Below are positions 33,836 to 42,368 of a stretch of DNA of 64,000 nt, in pieces. The notes below the pieces were generated by a model that was not told the origin of the DNA, did no database searches, and saw nothing but the letters and a program-made list of their open reading frames with translations. The position numbers and the translations under genes were made by a program. The stretch is taken from positions 1-64,000 of the forward strand of contig JBHJGS010000024.1 in the NCBI GenBank assembly GCA_050331575.1, read 5' to 3'. Every line of letters starts with the position of its first letter. Positions within the stretch are counted from its first letter, which is position 1. The stretch comes from JBHJGS01 sp050331575 (GTDB taxonomy: Bacteria > Pseudomonadota > Alphaproteobacteria > Sphingomonadales > Rhodothalassiaceae).

Positions 33836-35742
33836 TTCTCCATCATGCCGTCGGCATCGCCGTCGAGATAGGCGATGATGCGGTCGGCGGCGTCTTCCGG
33901 GGTCAGCTTGACGGTTTCGACATGCACCTCCGGAGCCTCCGGTGCTTCATAGGGGCTGTCGATGCCGGTGAAATTCTTGATCTGGCCGGCGCGCGCCTTC
34001 TGATACAGGCCCTTGGGGTCACGCGTGGCGCAGATCTCCAGCGGCGTATCGACGAACACCTCGACAAATTCGCCGGTCTCCAGCATCGAGCGGGCCATAT
34101 CCCGCTCCGCCCGGAATGGCGAGATGAACGAGACCAGGACGATCAGCCCGGCTTCGGTCATCAACCGGGCGACTTCGGAGACGCGGCGGATATTCTCCAC
34201 CCGGTCCTCATCGGTGAAGCCCAAATCCTTGCACAGGCCGTGGCGGACATTGTCGCCGTCCAGCGTGTAGGTGTGCCGGCCCAGCGCGTGCAGCTTCTTC
34301 TCCACCAGATTGGCGATGGTTGACTTGCCCGAGCCGGACAGGCCGGTGAACCAGACCACCCGCGGCCGCTGGCCCTTCAGCGCGGCATGGGCCTGCTTGT
34401 TCACGTCCAGCGACTGCCAGTGGATGTTGGACGAGCGGCGCAGGGAGTAATCGATCAGACCGGCGCCCACCGTGGTGTTGCTCAGCCGGTCGATGATGAT
34501 GAAGCCGCCGGTATGGCGGTTCTCGGCATAGGGGTCGAACGGGATCGCGCGGTCCAGCTTGATATTGACCACACCGACCTCGTTCAGTCCGAGCTTGCGC
34601 AGGGCCTGGCTTTCCAATGTGTTGACATTGATGCCATGCTTGATGCGGGTCACCGTGAAGCCTGTGGTGATGCCGCCGATCTTCAGCAGATAGGGCCGCT
34701 GCGGCAGCAGCGGCTCTTCGCTCATCCAGATCAGCTTGGCCTCGAATTGGTCGGCCACACCGGCGCGCGCCTCAGCCGGGCAGAGCAGATCGCCGCGGGA
34801 AATGTCGATCTCGTCTTCCAGGGCCAGCGTCACCGACTGGCCGGTCACCGCCTCATCCAGATCGCCGTCCATGGTGACGATGCGCTTGATCCGGCTGGTC
34901 TTGGCCGAGGGCAGCGCCACGACCGCATCGCCGGGCTTCACCGTGCCGGCCGCCACCGTGCCGGAAAAGCCCCGGAAGTTCAGATTGGGCCGGTTCACCC
35001 ACTGCACCGGAAAGCGGAACGGCTTGTCGTCCAATTCGCCGCGCACATCGACGGTTTCCAGATGCGACATCAAGGTCGGCCCGCCATACCAGGGGGTGTT
35101 GTGGCTGCGCTGCAGCACATTGTCGCCCTTCAGAGCGGAGATCGGCACCACCACCGGTTGCTCATACCCGATCGATTGGGCAAAGGCCTCGTAATCGCTG
35201 CGGATGCGCTCGAACACGTCCTGGGAGAAATCGACCAGGTCCATCTTGTTCACCGCCACGACCACATGGCGCACGCCCAAAAGCGAGCAGATGAAGCTGT
35301 GCCGGCGGGTCTGTTGCAACAGGCCGTACCGCGCGTCGACCAGCAGCACTGCCAATTCCGCGGTGGAGGCGCCGGTCGCCATATTGCGGGTATATTGCTC
35401 ATGCCCCGGCGTGTCTGCGACGATGAACCGGCGCTTGTCGGTGGCGAAGAAGCGGTAGGCGACGTCGATGGTGATGCCTTGCTCGCGCTCAGCTTCCAGC
35501 CCGTCGACCAACAGCGCGAAATCGATCTCGCCGCCCTGTGTGCCGACTTTCTTTGAGTCGGCCTTCAAGGCGTCGAGCTGATCCTCGAAGATCAGCCGGC
35601 TATCGTAGAGCAGCCGACCGATCAGGGTCGATTTGCCGTCATCCACGCTGCCGCAGGTGATGAAGCGCAGCAGGCTCTTGTTTTCCTGCGTCTTCAGATA
35701 TGTGCGGATATCGCCGGGCTGTTCCAGCAGCGTATGAGGCAT
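33829..35742 (-). CDS. cysNC: Bifunctional sulfate adenylyltransferase subunit 1/APS kinase (CysN-CysC)
   Basis: A 637-residue fusion. The N-terminal CysN GTPase (about 15-440) has G1 GSVDDGKSTLIGRLLYD, G3 DTPGHEQYTRN and G4 NKMDLV; it drives ATP sulfurylase to make APS. The C-terminal APS kinase (about 460-637) has the P-loop TGLSGSGKSTIAN, LDGDNVRHGLCKDLGF and VDTPLEICATRDPKGLY; it makes PAPS. ATG 35742 with AAAGGG six bases upstream is preferred over the ATG at 35748, which abuts that site. CysD, the catalytic ATP sulfurylase subunit, normally lies directly upstream; here a divergent sigma-factor gene lies there instead. Confidence 0.95.
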   Translation of the reverse strand: MPHTLLEQPGDIRTYLKTQENKSLLRFITCGSVDDGKSTLIGRLLYDSRLIFEDQLDALKADSKKVGTQGGEIDFALLVDGLEAEREQGITIDVAYRFFATDKRRFIVADTPGHEQYTRNMATGASTAELAVLLVDARYGLLQQTRRHSFICSLLGVRHVVVAVNKMDLVDFSQDVFERIRSDYEAFAQSIGYEQPVVVPISALKGDNVLQRSHNTPWYGGPTLMSHLETVDVRGELDDKPFRFPVQWVNRPNLNFRGFSGTVAAGTVKPGDAVVALPSAKTSRIKRIVTMDGDLDEAVTGQSVTLALEDEIDISRGDLLCPAEARAGVADQFEAKLIWMSEEPLLPQRPYLLKIGGITTGFTVTRIKHGINVNTLESQALRKLGLNEVGVVNIKLDRAIPFDPYAENRHTGGFIIIDRLSNTTVGAGLIDYSLRRSSNIHWQSLDVNKQAHAALKGQRPRVVWFTGLSGSGKSTIANLVEKKLHALGRHTYTLDGDNVRHGLCKDLGFTDEDRVENIRRVSEVARLMTEAGLIVLVSFISPFRAERDMARSMLETGEFVEVFVDTPLEICATRDPKGLYQKARAGQIKNFTGIDSPYEAPEAPEVHVETVKLTPEDAADRIIAYLDGDADGMMENY

Positions 35743-36067
35743 GATCATCCCTTTCACCCAAGCCGCCGCGACAAACCGAGCGGCGCCCACCAAACCCATG
35801 CGGCCCTGTTCGGGACCGGGGCGGGCCCGGCCCGGGGCGCTGAGCCGTGATCCCGCAGGACCGGCTCCCCTTACCGCTCCCGCCCGCGCCGATCAACCGT
35901 GGCTGGCCCGGTTTCGCCTTGCGGGCTTGCCCCGGCATCCACACATCAGGCACATTGTCAGGCTTTGCCGCCCGGCGCGGCGGAAAGATGAGACGTACTC
36001 CCGTGATCCGGTCCCGACCCAAAGGCGTAAACTTGGCTGGACGTCCATTCCTGAGCAGGGGGACACA
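35743..36067. other. Divergent cysNC/rpoE promoter region (325 bases)
   Basis: No credible gene. The region must carry the minus-strand cysNC promoter and the plus-strand rpoE promoter, the latter recognised at 36004-36032. A very GC-rich block near 35815-35845 (CGGGGCGGGCCCGGCCCGGG) could form strong secondary structure. Confidence 0.5.
36004..36032 (+). promoter_or_regulatory. RpoE (ECF11)-type promoter
   Basis: TGATCC at 36004-36009 is followed after exactly 18 bases by TAAAC at 36028-36032. This fits the TGATCC-N18-TAAGA-like promoter of Rhodobacter RpoE and other ECF11 sigma factors. It lies 36 bases before the GTG start at 36068, so the rpoE-chrR operon is probably autoregulated. Confidence 0.7.
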
Positions 36068-36697
36068 GTGGCCTTATCGTGGGTACAACAAGACGGACCG
36101 GCGCTGCCGGGTCGCCGGATCATGAGCCGGCGGCGCAGCGGTCCAGGGATGAGCGAGGGCGAGTTGCGCGCGCTGATGGCCGCGATCGCTGACCAGCGCG
36201 ATCGCGCAGCGTTTGCGCGCCTGTTTCGGTATTTCGGCCCGAAGCTGAAAGCGTATGGCATGCGCGGTGGCGCGGATGCGGAAACGGCGGAAGAGGTCGT
36301 TCAAGAAGCCATGCTGGCGGTGTGGCGCAAGGCGGCGAGTTTTGATCCGGCCAAGGCGTCGGTCTCGACCTGGCTGTTCACCATCGTGCGCAACAAGCGC
36401 ATCGACATGTTGCGGCGGGAGGCGCGGCCGGATCTGAAGGAAGAGGATTTCTTGCATTTGAACGGCGAGGTGACCGATCAGGAAGACGGTGTCACCGCCG
36501 AGCAGCAGGGGGCAGCCTTGCGCGCCGGAATTGCGCAACTGCCCGAAGAACAGGCCGAGGTGATCCGCAAGGCCTATTTTGAAGACAAATCGCACCGGGC
36601 GATCGCAGAAGAGCTGGGATTGCCTCTTGGCACGGTGAAGTCGCGAATTAGATTGGCTCTATCGCGCATGCGTCCCGGGATCGAGGACACGCTCTGA
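36068..36697 (+). CDS. rpoE: ECF sigma factor RpoE (ECF11-type)
   Basis: A 209-residue ECF sigma factor. Region 2 (AFARLFRYFGPKLKAYGMRG, AEEVVQEAMLAVWRKAASFD, STWLFTIVRNKRIDMLRRE) and region 4 (LPEEQAEVIRKAYFEDKSHR, LGLPLGTVKSRIRLALSRMR) are both present. GTG 36068 has CAGGGGGA upstream and suits the promoter at 36004; ATG 36122 or 36149 are shorter alternatives closer to the usual family start. It overlaps chrR by one base (TGATG). In Rhodobacter the RpoE-ChrR pair answers singlet oxygen. Confidence 0.88.
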   Translation: MALSWVQQDGPALPGRRIMSRRRSGPGMSEGELRALMAAIADQRDRAAFARLFRYFGPKLKAYGMRGGADAETAEEVVQEAMLAVWRKAASFDPAKASVSTWLFTIVRNKRIDMLRREARPDLKEEDFLHLNGEVTDQEDGVTAEQQGAALRAGIAQLPEEQAEVIRKAYFEDKSHRAIAEELGLPLGTVKSRIRLALSRMRPGIEDTL

Positions 36698-37350
36698 TGA
36701 AGACGATGGTGGATGATACCTTGCTGATGGACTATGCCAGCGGCGCGCTGGCCGAACCGGTCGCCCTGGCCGTGGCCGCGCATCTGGCGCTGCACCCGGA
36801 GGCGGGCTCGGCCTACCGCACGGCAACCGCGCTGGGCGGCCAGTTGCTGGAGGACCTGGACGGTGAGCCGGTGTCCGACGCGGCGTTGGATGCGCTGCTG
36901 GACCGGTTAGACGAGCCGGAGAGCCCGTCTGCCGTGCGTCGGCCCGGATTTGACGACACCACCCGTGCGCTGGTGCCGGAGGTGTTGCAACCCTATCTGC
37001 CGCGCTCCCTGGACGCCCTGGATTGGAAGCGGATCGGCATGGGGGTGGAAGAGGCTCGCCTGTCCACCGCGTCTTCGGGCTATCGGGTGTCGTTGCTGCG
37101 GATCAAGCCGGGCCAGGCGATGCCGCGGCACAGCCACCGCGGCTGTGAATATACCGTGGTGCTGGACGGCAGCTATTGCGATGGCGGAACCATTTTTGCC
37201 CGCGGCGATTTCTGTGAGGCGGATGCCGCTGACCAGCATCAGCCGACCGCCGATGCCAAGACCGGATGCTTGTGTCTCATCGTGCTGGACCAGCCGGTCA
37301 AGCTGAGCGGGCCGATGGGCTGGGTGGTCAACCCGTTCCTGAAGAACTGA
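36697..37350 (+). CDS. chrR: ChrR-type cupin anti-sigma factor
   Basis: A 217-residue anti-sigma factor with an N-terminal sigma-binding domain (about 1-85) and a C-terminal cupin (about 100-205). The cupin metal ligands match ChrR (RHSHRGCEYT and DQHQP). In the N-terminal domain the Rhodobacter ChrR zinc ligands H6, H31, C35 and C38 align with M4, H29, H33 and A36, so three of four are replaced. Overlap with rpoE by one base indicates tight coupling. It should hold RpoE until singlet oxygen or organic peroxide triggers release. Confidence 0.88.
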   Translation: MKTMVDDTLLMDYASGALAEPVALAVAAHLALHPEAGSAYRTATALGGQLLEDLDGEPVSDAALDALLDRLDEPESPSAVRRPGFDDTTRALVPEVLQPYLPRSLDALDWKRIGMGVEEARLSTASSGYRVSLLRIKPGQAMPRHSHRGCEYTVVLDGSYCDGGTIFARGDFCEADAADQHQPTADAKTGCLCLIVLDQPVKLSGPMGWVVNPFLKN

Positions 37351-37360
37351 CAAGGCGCTT

Positions 37361-38119
37361 ATGCAGAAATTGTTTTGGATCGTCGGTGCCTCCAGCGGCA
37401 TCGGCCGGGCCCTTGCGTTGAAACTGGCGCAGCAGGGCCATCGCATTGCCGCTTCCGCGCGCAATGCGGAAAAGCTTGAGGCGTTGGTGGCGGACGCGCC
37501 GGAGGGGCGCATCAGCGCGTATCCCCTGGACGTCTCCGACGAGCCGGCGATCGGCGCGACCTTGGAAAAGATCGAAGACGACATGGGCCCGCTGGACGGC
37601 ATGGTCTATCTCGCCGGGTTCTGGAAACTGGCGGCGTTGGATCAGCTCGATACGAAGCTGTTCCGTGAGCATTTTGAGATCAATCTCTTCGCCTCGATCA
37701 CCACGGCGCTGGCGGTGTTCACCCGTATGGCGTCGCGCGGGCGCGGGCAAATCGCGCTGGTTTCCTCCGTCGCTGGCTTTCGCGGCATCCCCGGGGCTGC
37801 CCCATATGGCGCATCCAAGGCCGCGGAAACCCATTTCGCCGAGGCGATCTATCCGGAGGCCAAGGATGCCGGCGTCAAGGTGCAGGTGATCCATCCGGGC
37901 TTCGTCGACACGCCGATGACCCGATCCAACCCCTTCTCCATGCCGTTCATCATCTCCGCGGACGAGGCGGCTGAGCGCATTGCCGAGGGATTGAAGAAGG
38001 ATCGGTTTGAAATCACCTTCCCCAAACGCATGGCGTTTGTGATGTACCGCCTGCGCGGCATGCCCTATCACCTCTATTTCAAGGTCATGCGCAAACCGGT
38101 GCGGGCGGACGACGCCTGA
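37361..38119 (+). CDS. Short-chain dehydrogenase in the rpoE-chrR operon
   Basis: A 252-residue classical SDR. It has WIVGASSGIGRALA, the NAG-equivalent YLAGFWKL, the Ser in ALVSSVAGFRG and YGASKAAE with the catalytic Tyr and Lys. The Pro-Gly motif HPGFVDTPM follows. It starts 10 bases after chrR and is very probably part of the RpoE regulon; an SDR is also found beside the RpoE-controlled lipid-modifying genes of other alphaproteobacteria. The substrate is unknown. Confidence 0.85.
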   Translation: MQKLFWIVGASSGIGRALALKLAQQGHRIAASARNAEKLEALVADAPEGRISAYPLDVSDEPAIGATLEKIEDDMGPLDGMVYLAGFWKLAALDQLDTKLFREHFEINLFASITTALAVFTRMASRGRGQIALVSSVAGFRGIPGAAPYGASKAAETHFAEAIYPEAKDAGVKVQVIHPGFVDTPMTRSNPFSMPFIISADEAAERIAEGLKKDRFEITFPKRMAFVMYRLRGMPYHLYFKVMRKPVRADDA

Positions 38120-38336
38120 CCGGGGATTGTCCGGCGCGGCCGGGCCGAGGCCGGGCCGGGATCGCCCTGGCGCCGTCGCACAATGACGGATGTGGGTGGT
38201 CGCGGGTCAAATGCCCGCCGTCTATGGGCGAGCAACGTTATCGGAGCGATGGGCATCGCACAGCGATTCCAATCGGTCCAATGTTGCTCTAGGCTGCGCC
38301 GCGCCCGTCCCATTTCCTTTCCACGGAGACATACCC

Positions 38337-39158
38337 ATGCGCTTCCGCCTGGCTCTGGCCGCCTGTCTGGTGTCGCCCCTGGCCGCGATCGCCCAGGATC
38401 GCCCTGCCGATGTGCCGATCATCGACTATTATGTCGATCATAACCGCTATCGCACCGATGAGCAGATGGCCCGCGACGTCTATCGCAATCCCGCCGAAAC
38501 CCTGGCCTTCTTCGGTGTGCAGCCGCATATGACGGTGACCGAGCAATTGCCCGGCTGGTATACCGAGATCCTCGCCCCGATGCTGGCGGAGCAAGGCCGC
38601 TATATCGCCGTCAATATCCATCCGGACAATTATCCCGACGATCCGCCGGAACGGCGCGCCCGCCGCATGGCCTTTGCTGACCGGTTTATCACCTATTCGC
38701 CGATGTTCGGCGAGGACGCCCAGGCCGCCTTCCTGGCCGGCTCCAGCCATCAGGTCGAGGACGCCTCGGTGGATGTCGCGCTGTTGTTCCGGGCGATGCA
38801 TGGCATGGTCTATTCCGACCTGACCGAGGCGGTGCTGGCCGACTATTACCGCATGCTCAAGCCCGGCGGCGTGCTCGGCATCGTGCAGCATCGCGACGAC
38901 GAGACCAGCGGCTATGCCGCCACCGACCGGCGCGGCTATCTGAAGCAAAGCGACGTGATCGACATGGTCACCAAGGCCGGCTTCAAGCTGCTGGCGACCA
39001 GCGAGATCAACGCCAATCCCAAGGACCCCAAGACCTACGAACGCGGCGTTTGGACCCTGCCGCCAATGCTCACCCTGGGCGAGGAAAATCGCGCCACCTA
39101 TGAGGCGATCGGCGAATCCGACCGGATGACCCTGAAATTCATCAAACCGGCCAACTGA
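38337..39158 (+). CDS. Exported class I SAM-dependent methyltransferase-like protein
   Basis: A 273-residue protein with a signal peptide (MRFRLALAACLVSPLAAIAQ) followed by a methyltransferase-type Rossmann fold of the COG4798 kind. It has ETLAFFGVQPHMTVTEQLPG (the SAM-loop region, with no clear GxGxG), VDVALLFRAMHGMVY, YYRMLKPGGVLGIVQHR and VIDMVTKAGFKLLAT. A Sec signal on a SAM enzyme is odd, because SAM is cytoplasmic. The ATG at 38337 has a GGAG further upstream (ACGGAGACATACCC). It is monocistronic and convergent with the autotransporter. Confidence 0.8.
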   Translation: MRFRLALAACLVSPLAAIAQDRPADVPIIDYYVDHNRYRTDEQMARDVYRNPAETLAFFGVQPHMTVTEQLPGWYTEILAPMLAEQGRYIAVNIHPDNYPDDPPERRARRMAFADRFITYSPMFGEDAQAAFLAGSSHQVEDASVDVALLFRAMHGMVYSDLTEAVLADYYRMLKPGGVLGIVQHRDDETSGYAATDRRGYLKQSDVIDMVTKAGFKLLATSEINANPKDPKTYERGVWTLPPMLTLGEENRATYEAIGESDRMTLKFIKPAN

Positions 39159-39177
39159 TCGCACCCACCTGCCATCA

Positions 39178-39200
39178 GCAGCGGCCGGCCCGGCCGCTGC
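39178..39200. terminator. GC-rich hairpin between convergent genes
   Basis: GCAGCGGCC (39178-39186) pairs with GGCCGCTGC (39192-39200) around a 5-base loop, 20 bases after the methyltransferase stop. No T-run follows at once. It probably serves as the 3' end for the methyltransferase mRNA, and perhaps for the convergent autotransporter. Confidence 0.45.
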
Positions 39201-39280
39201 CGCCCTGCCGAAGCAAGTTGCTCGCCTGATAGACCTGGGGGCATTTTTCTCCGATCGCGCGCGATCGCGATTGAGCGGAT

Positions 39281-39303
39281 AAGGCCCTAGAAAAGGCCCT
39301 AGA
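39281..39303. repeat. 11-bp direct repeat at the autotransporter stop codon
   Basis: AAGGCCCTAGA occurs at 39281-39291 and again at 39293-39303, separated by one base; the second copy contains the minus-strand TAG stop of the autotransporter. This may be a slippage duplication and has no visible coding effect. Confidence 0.6.
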
Positions 39304-42178
39304 AGCGGTACTCGACGCCGCCGGTGATTTGCTGCTGGTCTGAGGCGCCGCCGAACTGTCCGTCATAGCGGGCGAACACAGAGACGCCGCCAAAGCGCGC
39401 GCTCAGCCCGGCATTGACCAGCACGGTGCCGCGGTCGAAGGCGAGCCCGGTAAACGAGCCCAGAGGCGGCGTGGCCGTGCTGCCCAATATGCCCGTCCGC
39501 ACGGACGTGTCCTGATCCAGCAATTCGATGCGATAGCCAAGCGCGACCTCCGGCACCAAATTGCCGCCCGGGATCGCCAGCGCATAGGCTGCCCGGGCGG
39601 TTAAGTCGGCGAACAGGAAATCCCGCCCCTCCACAAGGGTTTGCACCGCGGTGTCACCGAATGTTTCGGTCAGCGTGGTGGTATCTGAGGCCAGGTAGCT
39701 TAGCTCCACCTGCGGCTGGACAGACAGACCGGCCAAGTCAATCAGGGAATAGGCCACTTCGCCGTGCAGCAAAACGGTGTCGCGGCGCTCGCTTTCCGTG
39801 ATCGTCGCCGTCAGTCCAGCCGGGCTGTTGACCAGGCGCGCGCCGCTGATGTCGGTGGTGAAATAGCTGAACAGGCCGCCCGCCTGGATCGGCCCGAGGC
39901 CCAGAACGGCCTGCACGCCAACGAGGCCGGTGTCCAGATCGGTCGTGCCGGTCAGGTCGATTTCGCTATCGATGAAGCCGCCGAAGAGGCCGACCGCGCC
40001 GATATCGGCCAGAGTGAATTCCACGCCGCCGGCGCCGCCGCGCGCGTCGGCCGAAAAACCGGCAAATCCGGATTCGGCATCGCGGTCATAGCCGCTGGCC
40101 AGACCGTAGCCGAAAACCGACAGGCCGGTCTGACCGATTTCCAGCCGGTCGACCCGATGGGAGAAGGCATCGGTCAATGCCGTCGCCTGGGCGGTCAAAG
40201 CGACCGGTATTTGCGCCAGCGCCTGGGGGGCGAGGTCGGTCAGGGTCGCTGCCAGCAGGCCCGCATCGGCCGAGGCTGCCAGGTCGGCGACCGCGCTGCC
40301 GTCCAGGCCCGCGCTCAACTGCGCATTGACGATCGCTCCGAATGCAGCACCCGGTGGCGCCACGCCCTCCAGATCCAGCAAGGCAATGCCGGACAAGACT
40401 AGCATATCGTCAGTTAGAATCAACTCGAAGCTGTCTGGAATGGTCACTGGGTCTAGCAGGAACAGACCGTCGATCCCGCCGCCCACCTGCGCGACCGGAA
40501 TCGTCACTGACCCGAATGCGGCGCCCCCTGAGGCTGCGCCAGGCGCCAGCAAGGACAGAGTGACCCCCTCGCCGATCGTCACATCCCCGGTGACGCTGAG
40601 ACCCTGAGCCTCCAGTGCCAGGGCCAAGGACGCGCCGTCAGAAAAGAGCAGATCGCCGCCGATGGAGACGGCGCCACTTTGGTGGGTCAGCGCCCCGGCC
40701 ACCTCCAAATCGCCGGTCACGGCACCGCCGTCGTCGGTAACCAGGTGCGCCGCCGCGTCCACTGTCAGCGTGCCGTCAAGGATGGCGCCATTGCCAATGC
40801 TCAGGGCCCCGGTCTCCACAATCACGGTGCCCGCGGCCAAGGTGCTGATCAGGCCGGCGGTGCCGACGTCGGCGTCAATGCGCACCAGTTCAAAACCGAT
40901 CAAGGCTGCGCCATCGATCAGCTGCGGTGTCGAGCCATCCCCCGCGCCGAGCTGAATGCGTGCCGAGTCACTGCCCGCGCCGCCATTGACCGAGCCGACC
41001 AAGCTGCTCCCGGGCGCCAAGGTCAGGCTATCATCCCCGGCGCCTAGCACCACGCCGCCGAAGATCATGCCGGTGTTCAAGACGCTTTCCGAGCCGGCGC
41101 CGCCGACGATCACAGGCACGCTGCCGCCGGGGTCGGCGCTGAGGATCGGTGGGCTCGGCGTCAGCACGGGGGTGCTATTGCCGATCAGGCCGGCATTCGC
41201 CAGCAGATTGGTTTGCCCGGCCAGGCTGTCGATCGCGATCGCCGTGATGTCCGTCGGGACGGTATAGGTGCTGCCGGACGGCACCGTGATCTGATTGCCC
41301 GTGCCGCTGATGCTCAGTGTCGGCGTGCCGGACCCAAGCGCTGGCAGGCCGAGGATCGCGGCGGTGTCGAAGGCAAAGCCGGTGTTGGCGATTGACGTCA
41401 GACGCAAGCTGCTGACCGTTGCGCCCTCGGCAAAACCCAGCGCGGACAAATCCGCGCCGAGGCCATAAAGGTTCAGGCTCACGGTCAAGGGCGAGATCAA
41501 CGGCGCGCTTTCCAAATCGTCCAAGCCGTTGATCGGCGGGGTGTCCGGGGGCTGCAGCACGGCGGCAACATTGGCGACAAAGCCATTCGGGCCGATCTGG
41601 ACATAGTCCTCAGCAAAGAATTGCGCGGTCAGATCGGCGTCCGCGCCGACGCCATTGAGTTGAAACGGATCTCCCCCCAGCACGATCGGTCCGCCGGACG
41701 GCGGCATTGCGCCCACGGGCGGGCTGCGTTCCAGAAAGATGATGTCCGCGCCAGGGGCGTTCGTGACAGCCACCGGATTGCCCGCGGCATCGACGAACTC
41801 GAACACCAGCCCGGTCGCGACGCTGGGATTGTTCAGGCCAGAGTTCAGGAACAGATCTTCCGCCGTGCCGGCGCGGTTTCCGGGCGCCGGTGGCACGCCG
41901 GTGCCGTCCGGCGTAGCGACCGTGCCCAAGATCGCGGTTTCGAACGGAATTGTCGTGGCGACCTGATAGTCCAGGACATTGATGTTGAACAGCGCGGCCG
42001 CGTCATAGGCCTCCACCGCGCCGTCTCGCCCGGCTGCCAAAGCCACCAGTTCCAGGCCATTGGCAGGCGTCGTGCGGCTGACCAGCGCAGAGACGGCGGA
42101 CTGAGCCATCGCCGAAGGCGCCAGCGATAGCATTGTGCAAGACAAGAAGAGGCATTTTTGGAAATCAGGCACGTTCAT
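39299..42178 (-). CDS. Autotransporter with outer membrane beta-barrel domain
   Basis: A 959-residue type V secretion protein. A signal peptide ending in PSAMAQ is followed by a passenger of about 660 residues with repeated Gly/Asp/Leu-rich beta segments (LNTGMIFGGVVLGAGDDSLT, GALSIGNGAILDGTLTVDA, LEVAGALTHQSGAVSIGGDL), typical of a right-handed beta-helix. The C-terminal 270 residues form the barrel (VFGYGLASGYDRDAESGFAG at its start) and end in ITGGVEYRF with the terminal Phe used by the BAM complex. AGGAG abuts the ATG at 42178. Adhesion is the usual role; no enzyme motif was seen. Confidence 0.85.
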   Translation of the reverse strand: MNVPDFQKCLFLSCTMLSLAPSAMAQSAVSALVSRTTPANGLELVALAAGRDGAVEAYDAAALFNINVLDYQVATTIPFETAILGTVATPDGTGVPPAPGNRAGTAEDLFLNSGLNNPSVATGLVFEFVDAAGNPVAVTNAPGADIIFLERSPPVGAMPPSGGPIVLGGDPFQLNGVGADADLTAQFFAEDYVQIGPNGFVANVAAVLQPPDTPPINGLDDLESAPLISPLTVSLNLYGLGADLSALGFAEGATVSSLRLTSIANTGFAFDTAAILGLPALGSGTPTLSISGTGNQITVPSGSTYTVPTDITAIAIDSLAGQTNLLANAGLIGNSTPVLTPSPPILSADPGGSVPVIVGGAGSESVLNTGMIFGGVVLGAGDDSLTLAPGSSLVGSVNGGAGSDSARIQLGAGDGSTPQLIDGAALIGFELVRIDADVGTAGLISTLAAGTVIVETGALSIGNGAILDGTLTVDAAAHLVTDDGGAVTGDLEVAGALTHQSGAVSIGGDLLFSDGASLALALEAQGLSVTGDVTIGEGVTLSLLAPGAASGGAAFGSVTIPVAQVGGGIDGLFLLDPVTIPDSFELILTDDMLVLSGIALLDLEGVAPPGAAFGAIVNAQLSAGLDGSAVADLAASADAGLLAATLTDLAPQALAQIPVALTAQATALTDAFSHRVDRLEIGQTGLSVFGYGLASGYDRDAESGFAGFSADARGGAGGVEFTLADIGAVGLFGGFIDSEIDLTGTTDLDTGLVGVQAVLGLGPIQAGGLFSYFTTDISGARLVNSPAGLTATITESERRDTVLLHGEVAYSLIDLAGLSVQPQVELSYLASDTTTLTETFGDTAVQTLVEGRDFLFADLTARAAYALAIPGGNLVPEVALGYRIELLDQDTSVRTGILGSTATPPLGSFTGLAFDRGTVLVNAGLSARFGGVSVFARYDGQFGGASDQQQITGGVEYRF

Positions 42179-42368
42179 CTCCTAGGGTGAAGGGGACGAA
42201 ATGCTTCAGCGACCAGAAGGTGCATCTTACCCCCAGAACGAATAGGGGGCTTGCCGTTTCGGTCAAGAAACGGCCGCTGCTTTGGTGGCGGGTGTGGCCG
42301 AAAAGGCGCGCTTATCGGGGCCGGCGCACCGTTGGGCCGGCCTTGAGCGGTGTGTCAGACAAGAGCGG

